This document shows, piece after piece, positions 36,669-47,502 of a stretch of DNA of 64,000 nt. The translations under genes and the position numbers were made by a program. Each line of letters opens with the position of its first letter. Within the stretch, counting starts at the first letter, position 1. The notes below the pieces were generated by a model. It did not search any database. It saw only the letters and a list, made by a program, of their open reading frames with translations, and was not told the origin of the DNA. The stretch is from Pterobdella sp. o SKG-2022. Lineage: Eukaryota > Annelida > Clitellata > Hirudinida > Piscicolidae. The stretch spans positions 5,023,896 through 5,087,895 of the forward strand of contig OZ038320.1 of NCBI GenBank assembly GCA_964035795.1. Direction: 5' to 3'.

Positions 36669-37629
36669 ATTATTTTGTTTTAATCATCCGAGTCTATCCG
36701 AAACCTTGAATAAAAAAAATCAACTATAATTTTTGAGTAGTAAAATTGAATATATTAAACTTGGACTAATTTTAAAAAGTCTGATTTAGTCTATTCTCTA
36801 GCTTACGGGTTTTGAAAAACCCTTTGGGAATTTCACCAAATATTTTTGTTCTCATTCTTCATCTTTTATGGGGTTAGTTGAGGCGGTTTTAAGCAGGTGT
36901 CATTACAGTAGAATTTATCCGTCATCTTTTCGTTGATGACATCAATTTTTTCTTTCCATTTTTGAAGAATCAATTTTTTTCATTTGTGAGTTAAATGATT
37001 AGCTGCACTTTTCATAGTTTCTTCCAAACCACTAGTTTTAAAATATTCAATTTTTTGGGTGTGTTTTACAAATGGTTTAAAATTCTTGTGTTTTGAGCTA
37101 CTTCTTCCTGTCATTTTAACATCGTATCGCATACCAGTTTTCAATGATGCACTTCTTTATCTTAGGTGTTTTTTTACGTATCTTTGTTATTCATCACGAG
37201 TAGTTTGGATTTTTTCGTTTTTTCTCCCATAGATAGTATTCATGATGTTTTTTTCTTGTGGTTATATACTTTTTGCTCTTCAACCAAATAATTCCTATGC
37301 TAGAACTCCTTAAAAACATCATGTATCAATGTTTTGTTAATTGTTTTTAAAAAAAGACAATATTTTTATACTTTTTTATTCGACTAAAACTTACTAGAAT
37401 TCTTTTTTCAAATTGACTTTTATGAAAACGTAAATAAAAATTGGATTAATAACTATTTCAATGAATAGATCTAAAATACTTGAAATGTTGAAAACTATGA
37501 ACTTCAAGTTCTTTGTTAAGAGTAAATAAACAAAAAGCAAAGCATATAGAAAGATCCAAATAAAATGCTTGAAACCCAAACTTTAAAAAAAACCGATAAC
37601 TTCAAATCAATTTTTTATAATCCATTAAG
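36669..37629. other. Intergenic interval
   Basis: T-rich and without exon-like segments, apart from the foldback fragment at 37321-37390. It should contain the 5' flank of the 37630 ORF. Confidence 0.5.
37321..37390 (+). mobile_element. Partial copy of the 10.7-kb foldback element
   Basis: From ATGTATCAATGTTTTG to TTTTTTATTCGACTAAAA this matches 10737-10820, with about 14 nt deleted. The right arm is absent, so it is a truncated copy. Confidence 0.65.
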
Positions 37630-40065
37630 ATGAAAAAAATTGAGAAAAAGAAGGATAATAATAGTAAAAAAAAATTTTTGAAGAGAAACTGCATGAAAAG
37701 AGGTTCTAAGAATATGAAACGTCGCTCATGTGTCTCAAAGAAAAAATGCAAAAGTTTAGCTAGGTATGCTTGTATGCCTTGTTGTCCTCCTAGAAATGCG
37801 AATCTATGGTATCCATATTATTACTGTGTTTTTCGTCCAAAAAAAAAGATTTATTCATCGTTTTCTTCTTCATCTTCTTCTATATCTTTTTCTCCACGTC
37901 GATCCCCTTCTTTTCAACCTTCGTCAACTCTTCCACCTTCAACTGATATTGAATTTCCATCTTTTGAAGCTCCGTCGTATCGTCAGCTTATATTATCTAT
38001 GAAACATTCTCATTCTTTTCAACCAAATTTTTCTACTAAGCCTCCTTCTCCAACTCGACATGATTTTTCTTTTCGACATGCGTTTTCTACTCAACATGCG
38101 TCATCTACTCAAGCTGCAGGATCTCTTAAACATGCGTCGTCTTCTCGACATGCACCTTCTACTCAAACTGTGGCCTTTACTCGGCAAACGTCATCTTTTC
38201 GACATGCGCCATCTGCTCAAGCTGCGCCATTTTCTCGACATGTGCCAATTACTCAATCTGTGGCTTTTACTCGGCAGGCGTCATCTTTTCGACATGAGCC
38301 ATCATTTCGACGTGCGCCATTTACTCGACATGCAGCTACTCAAGCTACGCCATCTATTCGACATGTGCCATTTCCTAGGCATATATCATCTAATCAACTT
38401 CCATCTTTTTTACAATGTCTTTCTTCTACTCAACCTCCTCTTTCTTCTCAACTTTTTTATCAAGCTCAACCATTTTCTCGACCGCAAATATTTTTCAGAA
38501 GTTCATCTGTTTCTTCACTTCATTCTGGAAAATCTTCATCTCATTTCAAGTATTTATCAAATAAAAAACCAGTTTCCTATCGCCAATCTCGCCCTGAAGA
38601 ACCGTTGAAAAATCCACATTACCCCAATAGTGAGATTTTTCCAAATTTCTCAAAATGTCATTATTCATCACACAAACATCCAAAAAAGTCTCGCGTAGCT
38701 TTAATATCATCAACGGTACCTGAAATAGCATTAAAAAACAATGTTTTAGATGTAAACTCAAAAGCTCAATCAACTTTATTCGATGAACCACGAAAATTCT
38801 TCAAATATGCCCCATCATCTCCTTTCTACAAAAAATCACTTAAAAAAAATTTTAATTTAGAAACAAACATAATTGGTAATGTTATAAATTCCACTGCTCA
38901 ATCAAAAAAAAATGCTTTTTGTTCCCACCAATTTATTTCTAAGAATCATTTTCTTCCTCCATTTAAGCTACCCAAAAACATCACTGAGACATCAACAGAT
39001 GCTGGCTTGACGCCTGTAATACAACTTTGTGCTTCTCGTACAAAACATAATAAAAAAAAACATCAAAATACACAAATAATCATTGACATCAACCCAAAAA
39101 AATGCAAGAAAATTAATAAACGAAGTTTAAACCCGAAAAAATTGAAAACAAAATTTAAGCAAGCTGGAGCTGATTGTTTGTTTGATTTTGGTTTGGGTGA
39201 TGCTGTAACTGGAAGAGTTAAAGATTGTAGTAAAAAACAATTGAAAAAGATACTCAAATTGAAAACCTGCTCCGATGAAGAAGATAACTCAAATGTTTTA
39301 AACGAAAACCTCGAATACTACATCAATGGAGATGAATCGCAAATGTTTTTTTGTCAGAGAAACATGCAAAATGAAACGTTAATATGTCCACAAATGATTG
39401 AAACTCTGATGCCTTATGGTGTAACTTCAAGAAAAGAATCTAAACTAAAGAAAAAGAAAAAGAAGTTCATTAAAAACTTCACCCAGTGCACCAACAATTT
39501 TGCTGAAGTGAGCGATGAGTCTCCAAATATTCCTGATAACACTTTTTACCCAACAGACATAAACGTTTGTCCCCAAACAACAGAAACGAACGTTTGTCCC
39601 CAAACAACAGAAATGAACGTTTGTCCCCAATCAACAGAAATGAAATTTTGTCCCCAAACAAAAGAAATGAACGTTTGTCTCCAAACAACAGATAATGCTT
39701 GCTGTTGTACTAATTATGTTAGACTTCCTAATTATAACTTTGTTGACCAGCCACTCAGAGGTAATGTTCTGACTGCTAATAAATTAACTAATAAGATGCT
39801 CGTTCCCCGATTAGGAGATGATGAGTCACAAAAAAAAGATTCAAGAAAACCAAAGCTTAGAAACCTTTTTTATTCTGAATCTGCAAAAAATGCTCTTGGA
39901 AAGCAAACAGACGCTCAAAATGAATCGAACTCTTTAGAAATGTTAAATGTTTTAGCCAGAAAATTACGTCCCATACTGTCACCTGACGCCTCAAAAAAAC
40001 CCAAACAAAAATTGTTTAATAAGCATAATTTATTGAAATTATACAAGCTTTTTGGTGAATTTTGA
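37630..40065 (+). CDS. Uncharacterised 811-aa Ser/His/Arg- and Lys-rich repetitive protein
   Basis: An uninterrupted 811-codon ORF, far longer than chance in this AT-rich DNA. An in-frame TAA lies just upstream of the ATG, so the start is well supported. An AG directly before the ATG leaves room for a 5' non-coding exon. Residues ~1-75 are very basic with CMPCCPP and WYPYYYC motifs. Residues ~80-300 are degenerate short repeats of the type S-F-R-H-A-P-S-T-Q. Residues ~470-620 are Lys-rich blocks. Residues ~645-690 are five 9-residue repeats like NVCPQTTEM. No signal peptide, membrane helix or known domain is recognised. The high charge and low complexity suggest a structural or nucleic-acid-associated role, which is only a guess. 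Confidence 0.8.
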   Translation: MKKIEKKKDNNSKKKFLKRNCMKRGSKNMKRRSCVSKKKCKSLARYACMPCCPPRNANLWYPYYYCVFRPKKKIYSSFSSSSSSISFSPRRSPSFQPSSTLPPSTDIEFPSFEAPSYRQLILSMKHSHSFQPNFSTKPPSPTRHDFSFRHAFSTQHASSTQAAGSLKHASSSRHAPSTQTVAFTRQTSSFRHAPSAQAAPFSRHVPITQSVAFTRQASSFRHEPSFRRAPFTRHAATQATPSIRHVPFPRHISSNQLPSFLQCLSSTQPPLSSQLFYQAQPFSRPQIFFRSSSVSSLHSGKSSSHFKYLSNKKPVSYRQSRPEEPLKNPHYPNSEIFPNFSKCHYSSHKHPKKSRVALISSTVPEIALKNNVLDVNSKAQSTLFDEPRKFFKYAPSSPFYKKSLKKNFNLETNIIGNVINSTAQSKKNAFCSHQFISKNHFLPPFKLPKNITETSTDAGLTPVIQLCASRTKHNKKKHQNTQIIIDINPKKCKKINKRSLNPKKLKTKFKQAGADCLFDFGLGDAVTGRVKDCSKKQLKKILKLKTCSDEEDNSNVLNENLEYYINGDESQMFFCQRNMQNETLICPQMIETLMPYGVTSRKESKLKKKKKKFIKNFTQCTNNFAEVSDESPNIPDNTFYPTDINVCPQTTETNVCPQTTEMNVCPQSTEMKFCPQTKEMNVCLQTTDNACCCTNYVRLPNYNFVDQPLRGNVLTANKLTNKMLVPRLGDDESQKKDSRKPKLRNLFYSESAKNALGKQTDAQNESNSLEMLNVLARKLRPILSPDASKKPKQKLFNKHNLLKLYKLFGEF
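39560..39694 (+). repeat. 27-bp x 5 tandem repeat inside the 811-aa ORF
   Basis: Five copies of AACGTTTGTCCCCAAACAAC plus GAAATG-like ends, encoding NVCPQTTET, NVCPQTTEM, NVCPQSTEM, KFCPQTKEM and NVCLQTTDN. Each keeps a Cys, so the array places five Cys at a regular nine-residue spacing. Confidence 0.9.
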
Positions 40066-40322
40066 ATTTAAAAATGGAAAACTTACTATTAAAACATGGA
40101 AAAGTAATTATAAAAAATAGTTTTAAAATTCTTGATGGATTTATTTAAAAAAAAACATAGAAGGGTGAATTATAAATGAGAAATGACAAAAAAACTGAAT
40201 TTTAAATCCATCATAAAAAAGCAATTTTTTTTAATTTACCTTGTTGATTGAAAAGTTTGGCTAGAATCCTAAATAAGCTATTTTACAACTGCACTTTCAT
40301 CAGAAAATAAAAACACTGGATC

Positions 40323-40328
40323 AATAAA
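40323..40328 (+). terminator. Candidate polyadenylation signal of the 811-aa gene
   Basis: AATAAA lies about 258 nt after the stop codon. Other A-rich hexamers are nearby. Confidence 0.35.
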
Positions 40329-41238
40329 AAAATGAGTTTTTTTAATTTTTCTAATTAAATCTAAAAAAGTTTTCTAAATAAAATTTCAAAAAAGTTGTTT
40401 TATTCTATGTTAAAAGCTTATACTCTTTGACAGTCGATCAATGTAGCAAGATTAGTTGTATCATGAATTTAATACTAATTTGTAATAATATAAGTAGTTT
40501 CTTCCATCTTTTTTGTAACTAAAACTTAAAATTGGAAAGTCTAAAGATTTATAGGTGCAGTTAAAAACAAATGTTTTTATAAGAATTATATCAAACACTA
40601 CAACTTTTAATGGATAATTTTTTTAATAATATTCTTTTAACCCTATCAATTTTTAATATCTGAGTGATCAAAATAACACATTTCTTCATAAATTTTAAAT
40701 CTCTAAAAGCTTTCCTATAATGAGGAATTATTGAAATCTACCAGCATGGATTAGATGGTTTGAATGAAAAGAAACTTTAGAATCTCTAAGGTTTAGTAGT
40801 TTCATCAAGTAACAGATTGACATAAAGTCTTAAATACATGAAATCCCTTTTGAAAATACTCAGAATAAAAATTCAGCACAATACTAATATTTCTGCTAGT
40901 CTGTGTTGTATTTGAAAATGATGAATTAACTTTTCAAGTCTAGAACTAATAACTGATGATAATGGATAACATTGAAACAAAGGCTTTTCAAATAAGATAT
41001 AGTAAAACTAGAAAGCATAAATTATTATATAATTATTATTATTTTCGCCAATAATTTACAATAAACTATTATTTATTGTTTTTTCCAAATATAGTAGGAT
41101 TGTAGACAAAATAGTTACAATATACTCGATGCTATTTTTTCATAATATATTCTTAAAATGATAAGTTAGCAAAATTTATTTGAGAATAAGTTAGTAAAAG
41201 CATCACTCCTATATGGGTTTTTGTTTCCCAATTGATAG
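40329..41238. other. Interval without assigned feature
   Basis: AT-rich, with no supported exon. A first exon of the gene at 41239-47502 might be here or further upstream. Confidence 0.4.
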
Positions 41239-41288
41239 GTTTCACAAGGCGCTACTCTGTAGGAATTCTGAAGAAAAGAGGGCAAAAG
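41239..41288 (+). CDS. Exon a of uncharacterised gene
   Basis: Acceptor ttgatag and donor gtaact bound 50 nt. In the frame that joins the next exon the peptide is FHKALLCRNSEEKRAK, ending in phase 1. An alternative frame, FTRRYSVGILKKRGQK, is also open but does not fit downstream. Confidence 0.42.
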
Positions 41289-44200
41289 GTAACTGTTGAC
41301 ATGAATAAACTTTTATTAAGTTTTATGTTGGAATAAGCATGGAGGTTATAGAAAACAAAAAAAATTGACAAAAATATATTTTTTTAACAAAATAATTTTT
41401 TTATCAAACAAAACTGAAAAAGAATGGAGATTTTTGAACATGAGCTGTAAAATGCAAACAATATATCAATTACATGTATTTTGTAGCAGCATTGGAAATC
41501 TTTGGAATCAGAATATAAATATCAGAATTAATTTTTTATTTAGAGAAAAAAACCCACCCCAGTAACACTCAAATTAAGATCAAAAAAGACATTAGAATAA
41601 TAAAATATGGAAACTCATATGATTTCTACAAAACATTTTTAAGCGGCCTAGTTCAAAATGGGTAAAGCATTTAATAATTGCATTGGCAAAATAATTATAA
41701 TAAAAATATTATTATTTTAAAATTCATTGAAATTATTATTTTCAAAAAATAATACTAAAGGGTATAAAAAATGAAGCGATAAAGAATATAAATAATAATT
41801 ATAATAAATTTTAGAATAACACTTTCATTACTATTTACATTATAATTATTAAAAATTAATATTACTAAAAACATATTATTATTAGTTTTATTATGATCAA
41901 TACTAATTATAGTAAAAACAAAGATTAATAACAATAAATAATAAAACTAACAGGCTTGTGCAATCATCATTCTCAATTATAACATTATGAAATTCTATTG
42001 CAGAAGCTCTGAGTTTTTACGAAAACAATGAAAACCAAATAAAACCTTTAGTTTTATTTCATTCACACAGCTCTTTTACAGTTTCTCGCAAGCACACAAT
42101 ACAATGGAATATTTCAAGAACTTCAATAAGAATTTAAATTAACTCTTGAGAGGTTATAAGAGTGAGTTCGAGTCGTTTATATAGTATTGTAACCAATCAA
42201 AAATATTTATTTGAATTTGCTCATAAATCTTATCAAAAAAATTAATTCAGAGTTTAATAATTAATTATTTTTTACTATTAAGCTTTAAATGGAAATTTTT
42301 GAATTTCAAAGTTCCATATGGTTTATATTTCTATAAATTCCAATAAAACACTTTCAAAAGATATAAACTGGAAAACTAAACTATTTAACATGGGCTACAT
42401 ACCTTAAATTCTTTACTTTTTATTTGACTCTTGGAAAATGTCGTTTTTCAACAAAACAAACATATTATCCATCTCATACCTTTAACACATCCACCCTCAT
42501 CTATCTTAATGGCATCAGCAGTCGAACCTGCTGTGAGACCAACCATGTGATGTGTTTGTCCTATAATCATCTTTTATAAGCCCCATTTTTTATTTCATTT
42601 AAATTTTTAAAGTTCTTTTTTAGCTTTTTTTCGTTTTGGATTTTTAAGGATTTTTAATAGTTTTTGAAATTTGAATGATATTTATTATTTTACTTTAATT
42701 CTTCTTTCGATTTCTTTTACTCACGTTTTCTTTCATTTGGGACTCGAACATTAATTTTTAAGTTAACTTCCAGTCTTACAGTGTTAATATGTAGTGAAAC
42801 AACATCATCACCTAAGCCTCAATCAGACTCAACCTCCAACAAACCCCGTTCCATCAGCAAGCCGCAAAAGTCCTTGACTTTCGCATTTAATGTTTTTTTA
42901 AAAATAGATTCATACCATTTCTGTTACTATTTTTTCCTCTAAATACTATAAAATTCTTTATTCTATACGAAATTGTAGACAAAAAAAATGATTTTATAGT
43001 TTTAAACTCATTTTGTTGGTTTTTAGTTGAAGTATTTTGTTGTTTTTTAAAGTTACTTATTGTTTTTATTTTTATTCACATTACTCTAATTTTTTTGGTA
43101 GACATGTTTTTTTTGATTTTATGTTTGTGTACAAAACTTCATGCTGATAATTAAAAAATAGTTTAAAGAATCATTATTAACAATGATCTTTTAATATTTA
43201 AAACTTTGCACTCAAATTTAATCTCTTCTACCTTTGTTTTTAAGTATCGTGTATATGTTCAGACAATAATTATTTTACAGTCTTTTTTTGTGTACCTTCT
43301 TGTTCGTCCTACGTAGGCCATAATTGAAAAAGTGATAAAAAAAAAGTTAATGTTGATGTAAAATTGTATATTTTTATTCTCCTAAGTATTCAAAAATTTA
43401 ATTTAGAAAAAATAATTTGGTTAATATAAATTGAAAATGATTTTTAATAAATAGGTAATAAATTGCAGCCCTGAAAAAAAAGGAATGGAAGAAATGACAG
43501 TTTCTCTGAGTACGATGCCTTTTGTTATGTTTAAAATGCCATTCCAAGGTAACTATGCTGAAAAACTAGATAAATCAAACTTTTCATGTTGTTGAAACTT
43601 ATAAACATTATACAAAAACCTATTTTAAATGTAAAATTGTAGTAAGATTAGTTAAGATAACACTTGATAATGTTACTTTGTTAACGAAAAGCTTTTTACT
43701 TAATAAAATTACCTTTAGTGTTCAAATAATTTGCAGTATAAACTATATTTTCTACAAATTAAAATGAAGACACCGGCCCTTTGTCTTTGCTTAAATGGCG
43801 GCTTCTATAGGCGGTTTCTATTTACAAAATTTCAAATTTAAACTTTAGTCATTAATAATTCATTTTAAATGATTAGAAACTTTCATTAAATTTGAATAGT
43901 TTGGCTGTAAGAGTAAAAAACTTCTTACAACTTCATTTTTCACTACTTGTTTTGACTAAAAATAACTGCTTAGTTTTTTATTACAGACATTTATTGAGTG
44001 AAAATATAAACTAAACTTTCCATGAATCTAATTTCATCATAAACTTATGATTTCAAACTTTTGGAGATATGTATTCTCATTAAGGAATTTTTTGAAAAAT
44101 TTTACGTCGATTCATAAAGTTCTTTATACATTTATTAAGACAGCGAAAATAGCTTTAATTTTTGAAAAGTTCAGCCTTATCATGAAAAGGTAGCATAATT

Positions 44201-47200
44201 TCACGATTATTAATTTGTAATGGCGATACTTTCATTAAAATTAATGACAAAAAATTAATTAGCCACAACTGGTTGTTCTAGAAGATAGTCTATACAACAT
44301 TCAAATGAACCATGGAATCTATTGTGCTCATTGTGAATTTCAGCTTGCTTTTGCTTGATAAGGGTATTTTTAGGGGTGTTTTCAAAATTCGAAGTTCGAA
44401 ATTTAAAAAAAATTGTGCTGAAAGATGAAGCTAAGATAGTGTCAAGATTTAGATGGTTTGGCAAACATGTATAAAATATACAAAACTTGATAATGAAACA
44501 AAACAACGATTATTTGAAGACAAAAGTTATATTTGAATACAAATAACGTTGTTAAAAAAATAAATTATAATAGCAGTAAAATTAATATTTTAAATTTACT
44601 TTTTAAAAATTTTTTTCGTGTATTTCTAAATATTTATAAATAAATAATTAAATGCTAAAAAGGGAAAAATTTATTCGCGGATGAATTACGGGAAATGATG
44701 GGTTAATAATAATTTTTTTGTTACTTCGAGATTACCATTCAGTTAATTTTTATAATAGGAACTTTTACTATTTTCAAAAAAACAAATTTTTGGTTATTAA
44801 TATGATTCACTAATTTCATATGTATTTTTTCATTGATTTTTATTGCTAATTATTATTTTACCACATTTCTTCATGTTTCAAAATTTATCACATTATTAAA
44901 TATATTATATTATTTATTAATCAATAAAATTTTATTTTATCCTCATGATTCATCGAGTCACCACATAGAGTATGGCGAGCTATAATGGCGATGATGCCAT
45001 ATATGCCGAATACCTGAGATGCATCTGCGCAAAATAAACGGATTCCAAGGTAAATTAGATTTCATCGTATTAGATTCTATAAAAATTTCATTTGATTTTT
45101 ATTTGATTTGTTTTTTAATTATTTTTTTATTAATCTTTAAAGGATTATTTATAAGTTTATAAAATTCAATCATAGTTCAAAAGGTTTTAAAGACTCCTTT
45201 AATATGAGTTTCAATTTTGGAAATTAAACTTTTAATTGGAAATTTTTTTTTGAAAATTGAACAAAAACAATATTTAAACGAACATTTGATAAAAAAAAAA
45301 TGAATTTTAGATGAAAAAATTATTGTTACAAATTGATAAAATTTGAGATAAAAAATACTTTTTTTTATTATATTTGTATAAGTTGCAATACTTTTTCCCT
45401 TCAGGGAGTATTTATAATAGAGAAAAAGTCTAATTTTGAAAATATGATAATAATTCATCATTTTGAAATTCAAACTATTGTTTGAAGTTCAATTATTCAT
45501 AAAAAAATGATTTATTTGTTTTCAAAAGTATTTTTCACTACTAGTAAAATAAATGAAATACAAAGTTTTTGTAAATTTAGATTGAAGTGGTGAAATGATA
45601 GGCTAGACAACCCACTTTTCATATTTTTATTCGATGTTTTATGTTTTAGAAAATTTAGTAGGATGATTTATGATGAATGTTGAGAAATTTGAATCAAACT
45701 AACTGTCGTTTTTTCTTGTTTTTCGTGTAATTATAAAACATTTAATGCACCATTACGTTGAATTATCTGCGTGTTTTGGAAAATAATTAAATGATACATC
45801 GAATTGTGAATTTTTGTAGTAGTTTTATACGATAAAAATCGATTTTTAAAGCCTGATAAATTGAAAAATAACTGAGTAGATAAATAATTCATGAAAATCG
45901 GTTAATTTTTAAAGAAATTTTTAACCAGTCTTATTTTTAGTTAATACTTATCGTACTTTTAATTTTTTTTAATTCCATAATGAGGTAGTTTTTGGATGCA
46001 TTTATTTTTTTGAAAACTATTTTTGATAAGTACAACCTTATTATATTCTTGAATGTGAAGTTATCAAAAAAAGTATTTCAAGCCATGAAAGTTTTCAGTT
46101 ATATCTATTTTTTCAATAATTGTAATTTGAAATTTAACTTTATCATGAAACAGCAAGTTTTATAATATTTGTTTCTACAGAAGTGAACTAATCAAAAATA
46201 TAAGATGACAAAAAAACGCATCAAAAACTGCTTCAACTTCAAGTTTAAAATATAAAATAACTAAACTTGAGCACTGTGTTTAAAATTCTTTTTTATTTAT
46301 TCAAGTAATCATAGGAGTTCCAATAAAAACACAAAATCAGACAACAATACTAAATCAATAATTTTCTAAGTTACAATATAATGAAATAAGTTGAAATAAT
46401 TCAACGAAATCAATTCTTTAGCACCAAGCACTGACAAAAAGAATTTAAAGAATTTAAATTATTTAAAAACTAATCGATTTTATTTCCATAAAACAGAAAT
46501 TTTATTTTTGAAATGAAATTTATTTTTTGGTTCATAGAAATAACCTTTTCTTCAATTTTTATAATTTTAAAATCGTTCAAAAATATTTATAACTGTTAAC
46601 ATTGGATAACAAACCTACAAAATTAAACATAAACTATTTTATTTCCAATTATCTCACTTGAATTAACTATCAAATGTCAAAAATAATCTAATTTATAAGA
46701 ATTAATGCTTCGCACTTCAAATATAATCTTTGAAACCTAGTGTTTTTAACGACATCGTCGAAGACGCGTACAAGCACAGTACGAAAATTACATTTCGAAA
46801 ACCAACTTCAATAATTTTCATGTGAAACTCCAAAATAAGACAATTTTCATGTACCTTTATTTTTTGGAAACATAGTTTCTTGATGAGTTTTACCGAAAAG
46901 CATTAGTATCTAATTCAAACGAAAACTGCATTTGAAGTTTTAATGGCTTTTGAGACCACATTATTTCTATTATAATCCATGAAAATGATCAAAAATCATT
47001 TAAAATCCATTCATAAAGTATTAATGAGACCCACCAAATTTGATCAAACATTATGGAAAGAACCTTATTTTTGAAACTTCAAAATGTTACACTGTTAACT
47101 GAAAGTTTCATGTTTTCAATTATATGAATAACTTTTTCCAATAATTTTTTATTGCTACTTTGGCTTGTGAAAATCTTCAAAATGAAAATTATTTCGGAAC

Positions 47201-47502
47201 TTAATGTGACTATAACAATATTCTTTGTTGCATTGGATCTCTTAAAAGTAACATTACTACTGTTATTCGTATTATTTATTGTATACTTCAAAGGTTGATT
47301 CAAATGCTAGCAACAACCAAAATACTATTCAGCCTGAAAAACAATAATGAAATCAACACAAACACATAAATTTGGATGCACCAAACAGAACAAATAATTT
47401 GAACATCAATTAAGTTTGAATATTTATTTCACAGGGAACTCTCCAAGAAAGCCACGTCAAGAAGTCTCGAAAAGATCTTCATTTCACATTTCTCTTATTT
47501 AA
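41239..47502 (+). CDS. Uncharacterised spliced gene (partial model, 4 exons)
   Basis: Four short GC-richer islands on the + strand join in phase: 41239-41288, 42782-42869, 43469-43548 and 47435-47502. The combined peptide is hydrophilic, Ser/Thr/Lys-rich and ends GNSPRKPRQEVSKRSSFHIS plus LI and a stop. No start exon was found, so the 5' end is open. The intron before the last exon is about 3.9 kb. No family is recognised. The tail looks like a cytosolic, phosphorylatable region, which is inference from composition only. Confidence 0.45.
42782..42869 (+). CDS. Exon b of uncharacterised gene
   Basis: Acceptor tcttacag is followed by VLICSETTSSPKPQSDSTSN and KPRSISKPQ. The gtcctt donor needed for phase 2 is weak. 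An alternative end at 42891 (gttttt) would add LTFAFN but break phase with exon c. The composition is clearly unlike the surrounding intron DNA. Confidence 0.5.
43469..43548 (+). CDS. Exon c of uncharacterised gene
   Basis: Acceptor aattgcag and donor gtaact bound 80 nt that are open in only one frame. The peptide is PEKKGMEEMTVSLSTMPFVM and FKMPFQ. It starts in phase 2 and ends in phase 1. Confidence 0.5.
43661..43707 (-). mobile_element. Half copy of the 61.3-kb foldback
   Basis: Read on the minus strand, this matches the left arm and loop of the element at 61324-61418. It runs from TTTATTAAG through GCTTTT(T/C)GTTAA to GTAACATTATCAAG. It lacks the opposite arm. Confidence 0.6.
47435..47502 (+). 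CDS. Terminal exon d of uncharacterised gene
   Basis: Acceptor atttcacag opens GNSPRKPRQEVSKRSSFHIS, then LI and TAA. The phase-1 start matches the end of exon c. A basic Ser-rich C-terminus is predicted. Confidence 0.45.

Noticed and set aside
42470..42580. Open stretch with YLNGISSRTCCETNHVMC
   Set aside because: No AG acceptor lies upstream in a usable place and the reading does not connect to adjacent exons.
44967..45046. Small GC-richer island reading MASYNGDDAIYAEYLRCICA before a stop
   Set aside because: It looks coding, but no acceptor gives the phase needed to join the neighbouring exon at 43548. It may be a separate or chance ORF.
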